Below are positions 39,104 through 48,022 of a stretch of DNA of 64,000 nucleotides, one piece after another (the stretch's first letter is position 1; each line of letters starts with the position of its first letter). Origin of the DNA: Sulfitobacter sediminilitoris. Its GTDB lineage: Bacteria > Pseudomonadota > Alphaproteobacteria > Rhodobacterales > Rhodobacteraceae. The position numbers and the translations under genes are program-made. The notes under the pieces were generated by a model. It saw only the letters and a program-made list of their open reading frames with translations. It was not told the origin of the DNA and made no database searches. The DNA lies in the NCBI RefSeq assembly GCF_010667575.1, contig NZ_JAABNT010000007.1:1-64000 (forward strand), given 5' to 3'.

Positions 39104-40522
39104 ATGAAGCAGCTTAGCGGAATCGACGCGACGTTTCTTTATATGGAAACGGACCAGACGCCCATGCATGTCGCAGGGCTCACGCTCTATGACCTGCCCA
39201 AAGGGTTCAAAGGGTCATTCCACAAACACTTCACTGAATTCTTCAAAGGCCGTGTGCATCTGATCCCCATTTTCGGCATGAAACTTGCCAAGGCCGCTTT
39301 CGAACTGGACCACCCTGGCTGGGTCGATGCCGGAGAACTTGATTTCGACTATCACATCCAATCCGCCAAACTGCCCAAGCCCGGCAATCGCAAGCAGCTT
39401 GAGGATTTGGTGGCCGAACTGCATTCCCAGCGGCTCGACCGGACGAAACCGCTTTGGCAGTTCACCATCATCGAAGGGCTGGAGAACCGTCAGGCCGCCC
39501 TTTACTCAAAAGTCCACCATGCGGCGGTCGATGGCGGTGCGGGGATGGTCATCACGCAGGCGCTTTATGACCTGAGCGAAAAGCCACGCGAGGTCAAACC
39601 CGCCGAACCCAAGCCCGAGGCACGCGTTCCCACACAGCCTGAACGCGCCATTCTGACCGTGAACGACATCATGCAGAACGTGGTCCGCCAGCAGCTGAAC
39701 ATGCTGGAGACTGTGCCGAAAATGATGGGCCAACTGACGGATATGATCGCGCCATTGCTGTCCGGCAAAGTGGGCCTGCCGCAAATCTTCGCCCCCCGCA
39801 CTCCCTTCAACGTGACGGTTGAGGCCAAGCGCAGCTATGCCGCGCGTTCGATCTCTTTGTTAGATGCCAAGGCCATCGCCAAGGCCACAGGGGCCAAACT
39901 GAATGACGTGGTGATGGCCATCACCAGCGGGGCCGTGCGCAAGTATCTCATGCAAAAGCAGCAATTGCCGGATGCGGCCCTGATTGCCTTTGTGCCAATC
40001 TCCATGCGCGAGGTCGGCAATACGGACATCAACAATCAGGTCTTTGGCATGAACGTGCCGCTGGCGACGAACTATGGCGATCCGCTAAAGCGTCTGAAAA
40101 AGATCATGCAGGAATCCGGCGCTTCCAAAGCCATGGCCGGCGGGGTCAAGGATGCTGCACCGTCTGATTTCACGATCATCGGCGCGCCAACCCTGCTGCC
40201 GGGTCTCATGCAGCTCTACGGCAATTCCAAATTGGCCGATGTGATCCCGCAGGTCGTCAACATGTGCATTTCCAACAATGCTGGCCCGCCTTTCCCGCTG
40301 TACTGCGCAGGGGCCAAGGTGACGGCACTCTATCCGGTTTCGATTGCCACCCACGGCGTCGGCCTGAATGTTACGGTGCAAAGCTACATTGATCACCTCG
40401 ATTTCGGCCTCACCTGTGACTACAACGCAGTGCCCGATGTGGATGTTCTGGCCGGTCTGTTCATCGACTCGTTTGAAGAGCTGAAAGCAGCGGTCGAGAA
40501 GTCTGCGCAGCCTGCGGATTGA
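39104..40522 (+). CDS. Wax ester synthase/diacylglycerol acyltransferase (WS/DGAT)
   Basis: 472 residues. Catalytic motif HHAAVDG at residues 138-144, N-terminal LSGIDATFLYMETDQTPMHVAGL typical of the family, and a C-terminal DUF1298 region with NNAGPPFPLYCAGAKVTALYPVS. The enzyme joins acyl-CoA to a long-chain alcohol (wax ester) or diacylglycerol (triacylglycerol). Placed next to the PHA genes, this shows a second class of storage lipid. Confidence 0.93.
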   Translation: MKQLSGIDATFLYMETDQTPMHVAGLTLYDLPKGFKGSFHKHFTEFFKGRVHLIPIFGMKLAKAAFELDHPGWVDAGELDFDYHIQSAKLPKPGNRKQLEDLVAELHSQRLDRTKPLWQFTIIEGLENRQAALYSKVHHAAVDGGAGMVITQALYDLSEKPREVKPAEPKPEARVPTQPERAILTVNDIMQNVVRQQLNMLETVPKMMGQLTDMIAPLLSGKVGLPQIFAPRTPFNVTVEAKRSYAARSISLLDAKAIAKATGAKLNDVVMAITSGAVRKYLMQKQQLPDAALIAFVPISMREVGNTDINNQVFGMNVPLATNYGDPLKRLKKIMQESGASKAMAGGVKDAAPSDFTIIGAPTLLPGLMQLYGNSKLADVIPQVVNMCISNNAGPPFPLYCAGAKVTALYPVSIATHGVGLNVTVQSYIDHLDFGLTCDYNAVPDVDVLAGLFIDSFEELKAAVEKSAQPAD

Positions 40523-40541
40523 GCGTTTTTGGACGCTAGAA

Positions 40542-40557
40542 TGTGACTTTGGTCACG
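40542..40557. promoter_or_regulatory. CRP/FNR-family-like box upstream of the hydrolase gene
   Basis: TGTGA-N6-TCACG, matching the CRP-type TGTGAN6TCACA except for the last base. It is centred about 43 bases before the -35 of the promoter at 40590, a position suited to activation. Confidence 0.5.
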
Positions 40558-40589
40558 CAAAGGTGCGGCGGGTTGACGCAAGGCTACCG

Positions 40590-40618
40590 TTGACAGCGAA
40601 ATATAATGCTTATCTTAT
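40590..40618 (+). promoter_or_regulatory. Sigma-70-type promoter of the alpha/beta hydrolase gene
   Basis: TTGACA (40590-40595), 17-base spacer, TCTTAT (40613-40618), 45 bases before the start codon. A second run, TATAAT at 40602-40607, is too close to this -35 to be its partner. Confidence 0.5.
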
Positions 40619-40662
40619 CCTGTATAAGCGCAACAAAATTGCGCGATACAGGAGCACCAGCC

Positions 40663-41436
40663 ATGGCTGAAACTGCCGCAACCCCACCAAATCGCTTGCT
40701 TTTAATGCTTGAAGGCCGCGCGATACCCGAACTCTTCGGGTTTGCCGCTTCCCTGCCAACGCTCACGGCGCTGGCCCCGCGCGGCGAAGGACAACCCGTT
40801 CTTGTCCTGCCCGGCCTTACCACAAGTGATCGTTCGACCGTCGCCCTGCGGCGGTTTTTGCGTTCTAAAGGGTACCGTGCCTACGGTTGGGAGCTTGGTC
40901 TGAATTTCGGACCGCGCCCCGGGGTCGAAGATGGCCTGATCGCGCGCGTGCTAGAGCTTCACGAAAAATACGAACAAAAGGTCAGCCTCGTAGGCTGGAG
41001 CCTTGGCGGCATTTACGCCCGCCAATTGGCCAAGATCATGCCGGAAAAGGTCCGTCAGGTCATCTCGATGGGCAGCCCCTTCCGGGGTGATCCGCGGGCC
41101 ACGAATGCGTGGCGCGTCTACCAGATGGCCAGCGGCCAGAAGGTCGAAGAAGGTGAGCAGCACATGGGCGGCGCCATCCACCTTGCCCCCCCCGTGCCCA
41201 CCACGGCAATCTACAGCAAGACCGATGGCATCTGCGCCTGGCAGAACTGCATTGAACATGACACCGACCTGACCGAAAACATCGAGGTCAAGGCCAGCCA
41301 CTGCGGTCTGGGCCACCACCCCGCAGCGGTCTATGCGGTCGCGGACCGCCTGTCCCAGCCCGAGGGCGCGTGGAAGAAGTTCGACCGCTCCGGTGTCAAA
41401 TCCGCCGTCTATGCAAAGCCGACATACGCGATCTGA
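40663..41436 (+). CDS. Alpha/beta hydrolase (lipase/esterase-like)
   Basis: 257 residues from ATG 40663 (AGGAG 8 bases upstream; the longer frame from 40606 covers the promoter). Nucleophile elbow GWSLGG with S113, LPGLTTSDRST as the oxyanion-side loop, and C-terminal ASHCGLGHHPAAV with the His. GSPFRGDP is a lipase-like signature. Substrate unknown; the storage-lipid neighbourhood makes a wax ester or acylglycerol plausible. Shares a bidirectional terminator with the phasin gene. Confidence 0.82.
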   Translation: MAETAATPPNRLLLMLEGRAIPELFGFAASLPTLTALAPRGEGQPVLVLPGLTTSDRSTVALRRFLRSKGYRAYGWELGLNFGPRPGVEDGLIARVLELHEKYEQKVSLVGWSLGGIYARQLAKIMPEKVRQVISMGSPFRGDPRATNAWRVYQMASGQKVEEGEQHMGGAIHLAPPVPTTAIYSKTDGICAWQNCIEHDTDLTENIEVKASHCGLGHHPAAVYAVADRLSQPEGAWKKFDRSGVKSAVYAKPTYAI

Positions 41437-41458
41437 CGGACAGCACCCCAGAAAAGAC

Positions 41459-41484
41459 AAAGGCCGGGTCATCGCCCGGCCTTT
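41459..41484. terminator. Bidirectional terminator between hydrolase and phasin genes
   Basis: Perfect 10-bp arms AAAGGCCGGG and CCCGGCCTTT with a 6-base loop. T-rich on both sides: CCTATTTGG on plus, GTCTTTTCTGG on minus. Lies between two convergent genes. Confidence 0.85.
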
Positions 41485-41505
41485 CCTATTTGGATATGCT
41501 TCGGA

Positions 41506-41934
41506 TCAGCTTTTCTTTTTGTCCGTGACCTCGGCGATGCTCTCCATCACGCGGTCCTTCAGGATACCAAAGGCATCCGTACTGCCCTGCTGAACCACCT
41601 GAGACATCTCGGTCGCGTTCTTGACAGTCATGTCAAAGGACCGCTTTGCCATCTCCATCTGGGATGTCATCATTGCCTGCGGATCGGCCCCGCTGGCCTG
41701 GGCTTCCTGCACCGCGTCCGCGATATCGGCCAAGGCCGTCTCAAGCGCCTCACGCTGCTTTGCCATCAATTCCTGCGAAGCCTGCGATCCAACCTGCGCC
41801 GCTGCTTGTAACGCCTCAAGGTTCTTGCGGTGGCCGTCCATCAACTTGCTCAGGTCCGGGCTTGGAATGTTCAGGTTCGATCCGAAGTTCTGGAACATGT
41901 CCATAAAGGGGTTGCTGTCTTTCTTGTCTGCCAT
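41506..41934 (-). CDS. Phasin-family protein (PHA granule-associated)
   Basis: 142 residues, nearly all helical, with long amphipathic stretches (LMDGHRKNLEALQAAAQVGSQ, ELMAKQREALETALADIADA, TSQMEMAKRSFDMTVKNATEMSQVV). This composition matches phasin_2-type granule-coat proteins. GGAGG just before the start codon. It is separated from phaC by the WS/DGAT and hydrolase genes but remains in the same lipid block. Could also be a generic coiled-coil protein. Confidence 0.75.
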   Translation of the reverse strand: MADKKDSNPFMDMFQNFGSNLNIPSPDLSKLMDGHRKNLEALQAAAQVGSQASQELMAKQREALETALADIADAVQEAQASGADPQAMMTSQMEMAKRSFDMTVKNATEMSQVVQQGSTDAFGILKDRVMESIAEVTDKKKS

Positions 41935-41991
41935 GTGTGCCTCCGGGCCTGTGGGAATTCAAATCTGACCTAGCTTAGGTATCCAGAACAC

Positions 41992-43257
41992 TTACGGCAA
42001 CAGCAGAGATTCAACCAGGAACAGCGCTACCCCCACGAAACCGCCAATGATCATTCCGTTAAACCGGATGTATTGCAGATCACGGCCCACGTTCACTTCG
42101 ATCAGCGTCAGAAGTTGCTGAATGTCCCAACTCTTGACCTGCTCGGCCACGTAAAGTGAGATATTGCCCCGCTGCTCTTCGATCAGGTTGGACAGGACAG
42201 TGATCATGCCTTCATTGATGTCACGCCGCAGGTCCGGCTCGCTTTCCAGTGTGGTGCCAATGTCCACGAACAGGTCTGTCATCCGCGCAACCAGCACGGA
42301 ATCCTCCTTTTCGACGTCCTCCATCACGTAGCGGCGCAGGTTTTCCCAGATACTCTCGGCCGCCTGCGATAATTCCTTGCGCGCCAACAGCTGCTGTTTC
42401 AGCGTCTCCACCCGCTTGGCAAAGGTCTTGGTGCGCTTGGTCCTGCGGATGTAGTCCTTGAGAAAGCTCTCGAACTCCTCCCGCAGGGGGTGTTCCTTGT
42501 CTGCCTTGATCTCATTCAGCAGTTCGGTTGCCGCGTGGACCAACCGGTTCAGCACCAGCCGGTCACCCTGCAGAATGTTGAAAAACAGGGGCAGTTCCTT
42601 TTGGACCTTGCCCCGGATCACATCGAGAGTGTCAGAGTTGTTCAGGAATCGGTGCATCGCGGTGATGACCTCATCCAGCAATTTCTGGTGCCGCCCTTCC
42701 TTGGTAAAAGAAGTCATCACATCACCCACCAGCGGCGCAATATCCGTGCGCGCCAACTGGCCCGTCACCCGGTCAGAGGCAAAGCGGACCAGCCCCTTTT
42801 CATCCACCGAGGCCAGAAGCTGGGGCACCAGCCGCACGATGAAGCGCGCCAGTGACTGCGACCGGGAAGGGGAGGCCAGCCAATGCGACATCTCCCCGGC
42901 AAAGTCGATCTCGCGCAGTTTTTGCTGCACGGGCGCGCGCGCCAGAAAGTTGTTTTCAATGAACCCGCCCAGATTGTCGGCAATCCGGTGCTGGTTGTTG
43001 GGGATAATGGCAGTATGTGGAAACGGAAGGTTCAGCGGCCGCTTGAAGATGGCGACAACAGCGTACCAGTCGGCGATCCCGCCGATGGTCGCGGCCTCTG
43101 CAAAAGCGGCGACGATGGCAAGCGAGGGGAACTGCGCCTCAAGCACCTTTGTCAGGATCAACAGCAGGAAACAGCCAAGCAGTACCAGCGTCGCCAGCAT
43201 CTTGATCCGCTGCAAGGCGGCAAGCCGTTCGATTTCCTGTCCTTCAAGGTCGCGCAT
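41992..43257 (-). CDS. DUF445 membrane protein (YjiN-like)
   Basis: 421 residues from ATG 43257, chosen because upstream codons to 43488 run into regulatory sequence. N-terminal pair of membrane segments (MLATLVLLGCFLLLILTKV and AIVAAFAEAATIGGIADWYAVV, the conserved AxGxxADWxAV block with FKRPLNLPFPHTAIIPNN), a long helical middle (~100-390), and one C-terminal segment (GGFVGVALFLVESLLLP). Family function is unknown; an inner-membrane scaffold is possible. It faces away from the phasin gene. Confidence 0.88.
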   Translation of the reverse strand: MRDLEGQEIERLAALQRIKMLATLVLLGCFLLLILTKVLEAQFPSLAIVAAFAEAATIGGIADWYAVVAIFKRPLNLPFPHTAIIPNNQHRIADNLGGFIENNFLARAPVQQKLREIDFAGEMSHWLASPSRSQSLARFIVRLVPQLLASVDEKGLVRFASDRVTGQLARTDIAPLVGDVMTSFTKEGRHQKLLDEVITAMHRFLNNSDTLDVIRGKVQKELPLFFNILQGDRLVLNRLVHAATELLNEIKADKEHPLREEFESFLKDYIRRTKRTKTFAKRVETLKQQLLARKELSQAAESIWENLRRYVMEDVEKEDSVLVARMTDLFVDIGTTLESEPDLRRDINEGMITVLSNLIEEQRGNISLYVAEQVKSWDIQQLLTLIEVNVGRDLQYIRFNGMIIGGFVGVALFLVESLLLP

Positions 43258-43599
43258 GGGGCTCTCTGTCAAAGCGTCGGGATGTACTAACCTATACCGA
43301 GGCTCAGCGGGTCTGCAATCAGAATGCTGCTGTGCAGCAATTTGGCGTCTGGCAGGAGGAGGGATCTCGTTTTTCGGCGTCGCAGCATTGACCTTTCGCG
43401 GGTGAAACAAGTGGATACACCCAGTGGAAAGATCATTAAATAATTGTAACAAAACAAAAAATCCAAAGTTGACGTATTGCGACGCCACGTCACTTTTCGA
43501 AAATGTTGCAGTGCAGCATTGGTTGTCCTATATACAGGTCATCCCGGGTTGATGAGCAATCGGGACCCAGACATGGCTTAGAAAAGAATGGATGAAGAA
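43258..43599. promoter_or_regulatory. Phasin promoter region with PhaR-type palindromes
   Basis: -35 TTGCAG (43506-43511), 17-base spacer, -10 TATATA (43529-43534). TTGC-AGT-GCAG at 43506-43516, within TGTTGCAGTGCAGCA, overlaps the -35. A perfect CTGC-TGT-GCAG lies at 43327-43337. CTGCN3GCAG is the site reported for Paracoccus PhaR. The first site would block the promoter; the second may serve the divergent DUF445 gene or looping. Confidence 0.7.
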
Positions 43600-44067
43600 A
43601 TGACAACGAAGACAACTGCAAAAGCGACCAAAACCGCAAAAGACACAACAGCCGACGTGACAAACAAAGTCACCGAAGGCGCACGTGAGTTCGTAAAGCG
43701 CACCACCGACACCGCTCAAGAGCGCGTCGAAGGCATCTACGAAAGCTCCAAGACATATAACGCCCAGCTGGAAGACACGCTGAAGCGCGCCGCAGAAGGC
43801 TACGCCAACATCCTTGGCGGCATTGCCGAAGCAGCATTCGCCAACGTGAACCACACTCTGGCCGCCGTTGAAAAACTGGCAGAAGCAAAGAGCGTTTCCG
43901 AAGCGGCAAAAATCCAGTCCGAGTATGTGCGTGAGCACACTGCTCAGAACATGGAGCACGTCCGCTCCGCATACGACTACGTACGTGAAGTCGCGGCCGA
44001 GAACACCGGTTCGCTGCGCGAAGGGTACGCAAAGATGTGGCCATCGTCCGACAAGAAAGCTGCCTAA
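43600..44067 (+). CDS. phaP: Phasin (main PHA granule-coat protein)
   Basis: 155 residues from ATG 43600 (GGAT-GAAGAA upstream; an earlier ATG at 43588 would absorb the ribosome site). Lys/Thr/Ala-rich N-terminus, then amphipathic helices (REFVKRTTDTAQERVEGIYESS, ANVNHTLAAVEKLAEAKSVSEAAKIQSEYVREH-type, NMEHVRSAYDYVREVAAE). This matches class phasin_2 PhaP of Rhodobacterales. Strong promoter with PhaR-type sites upstream and a strong terminator downstream, as expected for an abundant, repressor-controlled coat protein. Confidence 0.88.
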   Translation: MTTKTTAKATKTAKDTTADVTNKVTEGAREFVKRTTDTAQERVEGIYESSKTYNAQLEDTLKRAAEGYANILGGIAEAAFANVNHTLAAVEKLAEAKSVSEAAKIQSEYVREHTAQNMEHVRSAYDYVREVAAENTGSLREGYAKMWPSSDKKAA

Positions 44068-44105
44068 ACCTCAGCCTCACGTCGGGCTTGATAGCCCATA
44101 AAGAG

Positions 44106-44132
44106 AAAGCCCGCGTCCTCCCCGCGGGCTTT
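44106..44132 (+). terminator. phaP: Intrinsic terminator after phaP
   Basis: Perfect 10-bp arms AAAGCCCGCG and CGCGGGCTTT with a 7-base loop, followed by CTTCTGTTTT; begins 38 bases after the stop. Confidence 0.9.
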
Positions 44133-44433
44133 CTTCTGTTTTAAGGAACGTCCTTCCTCAACGCTGCAACAAATTTGCATGATCCTTCGCTCGCCACCGC
44201 GCCAGGTGCTGTCCCCTCTCTGCCGACAAGCGAATCGAAGATGGCCACATCACTGCCTTATTTCATCATCAAAGCGGGCCCAGTGTTGCGCGCTGCTGAA
44301 CGATCCAACTGTTTTGGCCCGATTGATCCTCAAAAAATTCCGAATATGGCAGAAATCTGTCCAAGATCAGGAATTTGTTTGATCCGCAGTCGATTTCCCC
44401 TGATGGTTGATGCTGCTTATCTGGGGATAAACA
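44133..44433. other. Intergenic region before the small basic protein
   Basis: 300 bases with no gene supported in either strand. AACGCTGCAACAAATTTGCATG (from ~44159) contains spaced TGC/GCA halves, weakly like the PhaR type. TGGGGATAAACA precedes the next start. Confidence 0.4.
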
Positions 44434-44715
44434 ATGCATACGATCGAAAAGCCTGCCATCTCGTCGGCGCTACTGGGAATGAACGCCTATCAAAAGGCGC
44501 AGGGGCCGCGCCCCATGCGTGCTGCGATGTCGTCCAAACCTGCCAAAGCATACCGCGCTGCTGCGAAATCCAGCGCCAAGCCCGCGCAGCCTGCGAAGGT
44601 GACGAAAGAAATCAAGATGTCCGTTCTGAAGTCGCTGCATGCCCAGTCGAACGCCGGTCTGGTCAAGATCCGCGATGTGTCTTCGGCGCTGGACGATCTG
44701 CTCAAGAACGCCTGA
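44434..44715 (+). CDS. Small Lys/Ala-rich protein of unknown function
   Basis: 93 residues, basic and Ala/Lys/Pro-rich (SSKPAKAYRAAAKSSAKPAQPAK), with an amphipathic C-terminal helix (KSLHAQSNAGLVKIRDVSSALDDLLKNA). Not recognised. A fair ribosome site (GGGGAT) precedes it, and a terminator starts 28 bases after its stop, so it is probably a real monocistronic gene. The disordered Lys/Ala-rich N-terminus resembles DNA- or granule-binding linkers, but this is speculative. Confidence 0.6.
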   Translation: MHTIEKPAISSALLGMNAYQKAQGPRPMRAAMSSKPAKAYRAAAKSSAKPAQPAKVTKEIKMSVLKSLHAQSNAGLVKIRDVSSALDDLLKNA

Positions 44716-44743
44716 CTGCTGGCAATTCACCACTCAACATAGA

Positions 44744-44775
44744 AACGCCGCACAGCACTCGGACTGCGCGGCGTT
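44744..44775. terminator. Bidirectional terminator before the P450 gene end
   Basis: Arms AACGCCGCACAG (44744-44755) and CTGCGCGGCGTT (44764-44775), one mismatch, 8-base loop, followed by CCATTTTTCC on plus. Lies between convergent genes. Confidence 0.82.
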
Positions 44776-44806
44776 CCATTTTTCCACAGGCAGCGGTGCC
44801 AAACCG

Positions 44807-47800
44807 TCAGGTCGAAACCCAAACATCCAGCACATAGCGATCCTCGGACATCATCTGATCCATCCAGGCATCCGCCGCTTCCGCGCTCACGTCTTTTTCT
44901 TCGGAATAGATCAGCGAAAGCGCCCGGCGCACATCCGGCTCCATCCGGCTGCCATCGCCGCAGACGAAAATCTTGGCGCCCTTTTCAAGCATTGACCAAA
45001 TCGCATCGCGCTGTTCGCGGATCAGGTCCTGCACATATACCTTTGATTTCTCGGCCCGAGAGAAGGCAACGTGCAAATCAACCAGCCCATCCTTGGCAAA
45101 CCCTTCCAATTCGTCCTGATAGATAAAATCCTGATCGGGATGGCGGCAGCCAAAGAACAGCATCGCGTCGCCCAGATCCTTGCCCGCTGCCTTGAGCGCG
45201 GCGCGTTCCTGCAAGAAGCCCCTGAACGGTGCGATCCCGGTGCCCGGCCCGACCATGATCACCGGTGCGGAAGGATCATCCGGCAGGCGGAACCCATCCG
45301 ACGTGCCCCGCAGGCTGGCCTGAACGGTCGTGCCAGCAGGACAATCCGCAAGATAATTGGAACAGACCCCTTTGAACTGACCGTTGCCCGAAATCGCGGG
45401 TTCATCCACGACGCCCACAGTGATCGAACACCGCTCCGGACTCTGCATCGCAGAGGACGAAATCGAATAATAGCGCGGCGTCATCATCGGCATCAGCTCA
45501 AGGAAGACGCCGAAGGGCAGTTCGCAGGCCGGGAATTCTTCCAGAAGGTCCAGAACGCTCACGCGCTTCTGCTGGACCTTGGCCTTGTAGTCATCCCCTG
45601 CCAATGCCTCCAACGCAGGCTTGGACTTGGGGCATTCAGTATACCGCGCCAGCGTCGCCACATCCTTGCGCGACGCAACCGGTTGCAGCTCAATCGCATC
45701 CGTCAGCAGCTTGACCACGCTCACGGCGTTGCCGGTCGGCAATTGACTGTGCTCTTCCGCCGTTGAACGTAAGCGCACCTGCGTGTCCACCCCAAACCCA
45801 AAGCGGCGCAGCACGCGGCCCACCAACGCGTCCGAATTGCGCGGCACCACGCTCAGGTGATCGCCGGTCTGATAGGTCATGCCGGGGGCCAGATCGACCT
45901 CGATATGCCGGGTGGACCGGTGCGACGCGTCCACATTCTGCAATTCGCGGTTTTCTCGCACGGTCACTGGTTTGGCCCCTGCGGCGGCTGCAACCGGATT
46001 GGCCTCAGCTCCTGACAGAACCTCAACGTGATACAGCGGCTCTGACGTCCCCGTGTCGCTCAAATCAATCTCAAGCCCCAAAGCGCTTGCGACGTTGCCC
46101 CAAAGCGGCCCGGCCCAGGCCTCGAACTGTTCATCGATATCGTCACGCGCATCGCCTTCGGCGCGCGCCACCATGCGTGTGCCACCCAGCGCCTCCAGCC
46201 GCTCGTCAATCGTGCGCGGTGTCGCCTGAAAGGTCGCCACCCAGTCGCTGTGACCGCAGCCGAAGACAGCGAAATTCACACCTTCCGCTGCACCTGCCTC
46301 GGCACTCTCCAACCAATGCACGAACTTCTGGGCGTTGTCCGGTGGCGTGCCGTTATAGGACGCGCAGGCAATCAGCACCGCACCCGTGCTCGGCAGCTTG
46401 CCGGTGTAGTCGTCCAACTCTCCAAGGGTGACATCAAAGCCGCTCAGGTCCGCCGACCGCGCAAGATCACGCGCGTAATCTTCGGTCGTCCCAAGGTTTG
46501 AGCCGTACAGGATCAGCGCAGGCGTCCCGTGGCTTGGGCGGCTTGCACTTTCTGACAGTCCACCTGCCGCTGCTTCGCTCTCTGCCGCTGCGCCGGGCAC
46601 CAGTGTCGATCGCTGGATGTCCTTGCGCATCCGCACCTTCATCTTGAAGCCGTCGGGCTTGATCGACATGCTTTCCTTGATCTTCAGCTCGTAATTGGTG
46701 TGATCAATCAATTCGAACCGTTGCAGGATCATCCCCATGACCAGTACCGCCTCTTGCATGGCGAACTGGCGTCCGATGCAGGCCCGCTGCCCGTTGCCGA
46801 ATGGCTTGTAGGCATCCACGGGCCGTGCCGCGACTGCCTCCTTTGAGAAGTTGTCGGGGTCAAATTCTTCCGCGTTCTCGCCCCAGACCGTCTTGTCCCG
46901 GTGCAGCATCAACGTCAGCACCGTGGTAAAGGTGCGCTCCTTCAGCTTGTACTTCCCACCGATGATTTCATCCTTGTACGGATAGACCGAAAAGGCAGGC
47001 GCTGTCGGATATAGCCGCAGGCTCTCCAGCAGGATCTGGCTGACGTATTGCAGCTGATTGACCTGCTTCAGCGTTGGCACGACCGAGATATCGCGCCCCA
47101 GCACCCGGTCCACTTCCTCGTAGGCTTTGGCCAGCACATCGGGGTGGTTCATCAGGAAATAGAGGGTAAAGGACATCAGCCCCGATGTCGTCTCGTGCCC
47201 CGCGATCAGGAAGGTGTTGATCTGGTAGCGGATGTTTTCGTCTGACAGGCTCTCGCCCGTGACCTTGTCCACGCCTTCCAGCATGTAGTTCAGCAGGTCG
47301 TTCTCACCGCTGCCGCCGGTCTTGCGTCGCTCTGCGATGATGTCATCGACCAGCTTGTTCATGTACGCCACGTCTTTTTCCATCTGGTCCAGACGGCGCT
47401 TGAGCAGGGTCTGCTCAAACGGCAGACCACGCTGCATCATGCAGGTCTCCAGCGTGTTGGTCAGCGCGGTGATGAAGGGGTGGTAATCCTCGCGATAGAA
47501 GGAATTGAACCGGTAGTTGAACCCGCAGATGCCGATCGTATCCAGCGCCACGGCGGTCATGTCGTGGACCACGTCAATCTCGTCATCGGCGTTCAGGCGT
47601 TCCCACTTCATGCACAGCTGGCTGGCCACGTCCTGCATCATGGGCATGTAGTTCGACATCGCCTGACGGCTGAATGTGGGCAGCAGAATGTTATGCGCCT
47701 TGCCCCAGTTGGGCTCCTGCGTGTCACCGGTGAAAAGCCCGTCGCCCCCAATCGCGCGCACCCTGCGCAAGCTGCCCCGCACCGCCTTGTCAAACCGGCT

Positions 47801-48022
47801 TTCGTCGCAGAGCTCCTTGACCAGTTCATGCCCCGATACGACGACCAGCGGTGTGCCCATCATGTCCATGCGGATGATCGGCCCCAGCTTGCGCGTCAGG
47901 TCCATCAGGCTTTGCAGCGGTTGATCCTTGTCCACGGACAGTACATTGCCCAACAGGGGGGCCTTGTCTGGCATGGGGATGCGTTCAAGCTTTGGCGCGT
48001 CGGTGTTTGGTGTGTCGGTCAA
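44807..48022 (-). CDS. Self-sufficient cytochrome P450 (CYP102/BM3-type P450-reductase fusion)
   Basis: 1071 residues from a TTG at 48022 with AAAGGA 8 bases upstream (the frame opens at 48151, but the first 43 residues are not family-like). P450 domain: I-helix AGHETT at 274-279, ExxR E333-R336, heme Cys C415 in FGNGQRACIGRQ. Then an FMN domain (LILYGSNLGTTEDYA) and FAD/NADPH reductase with PRYYSISSSAMQ and VMVGPGTGIAPFRGFLQ. Probably hydroxylates long-chain fatty acids at subterminal positions. Close to storage-lipid genes. Confidence 0.93.
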   Translation of the reverse strand: MTDTPNTDAPKLERIPMPDKAPLLGNVLSVDKDQPLQSLMDLTRKLGPIIRMDMMGTPLVVVSGHELVKELCDESRFDKAVRGSLRRVRAIGGDGLFTGDTQEPNWGKAHNILLPTFSRQAMSNYMPMMQDVASQLCMKWERLNADDEIDVVHDMTAVALDTIGICGFNYRFNSFYREDYHPFITALTNTLETCMMQRGLPFEQTLLKRRLDQMEKDVAYMNKLVDDIIAERRKTGGSGENDLLNYMLEGVDKVTGESLSDENIRYQINTFLIAGHETTSGLMSFTLYFLMNHPDVLAKAYEEVDRVLGRDISVVPTLKQVNQLQYVSQILLESLRLYPTAPAFSVYPYKDEIIGGKYKLKERTFTTVLTLMLHRDKTVWGENAEEFDPDNFSKEAVAARPVDAYKPFGNGQRACIGRQFAMQEAVLVMGMILQRFELIDHTNYELKIKESMSIKPDGFKMKVRMRKDIQRSTLVPGAAAESEAAAGGLSESASRPSHGTPALILYGSNLGTTEDYARDLARSADLSGFDVTLGELDDYTGKLPSTGAVLIACASYNGTPPDNAQKFVHWLESAEAGAAEGVNFAVFGCGHSDWVATFQATPRTIDERLEALGGTRMVARAEGDARDDIDEQFEAWAGPLWGNVASALGLEIDLSDTGTSEPLYHVEVLSGAEANPVAAAAGAKPVTVRENRELQNVDASHRSTRHIEVDLAPGMTYQTGDHLSVVPRNSDALVGRVLRRFGFGVDTQVRLRSTAEEHSQLPTGNAVSVVKLLTDAIELQPVASRKDVATLARYTECPKSKPALEALAGDDYKAKVQQKRVSVLDLLEEFPACELPFGVFLELMPMMTPRYYSISSSAMQSPERCSITVGVVDEPAISGNGQFKGVCSNYLADCPAGTTVQASLRGTSDGFRLPDDPSAPVIMVGPGTGIAPFRGFLQERAALKAAGKDLGDAMLFFGCRHPDQDFIYQDELEGFAKDGLVDLHVAFSRAEKSKVYVQDLIREQRDAIWSMLEKGAKIFVCGDGSRMEPDVRRALSLIYSEEKDVSAEAADAWMDQMMSEDRYVLDVWVST

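Noticed and set aside
40522..40537. AGCGT/ACGCT hairpin as terminator of the WS/DGAT gene
   Set aside because: Only 5 bp, and no T tract follows.
40602..40607. TATAAT as the -10 of the hydrolase promoter
   Set aside because: Only 6 bases from the TTGACA; the TCTTAT at 17 bases fits better.
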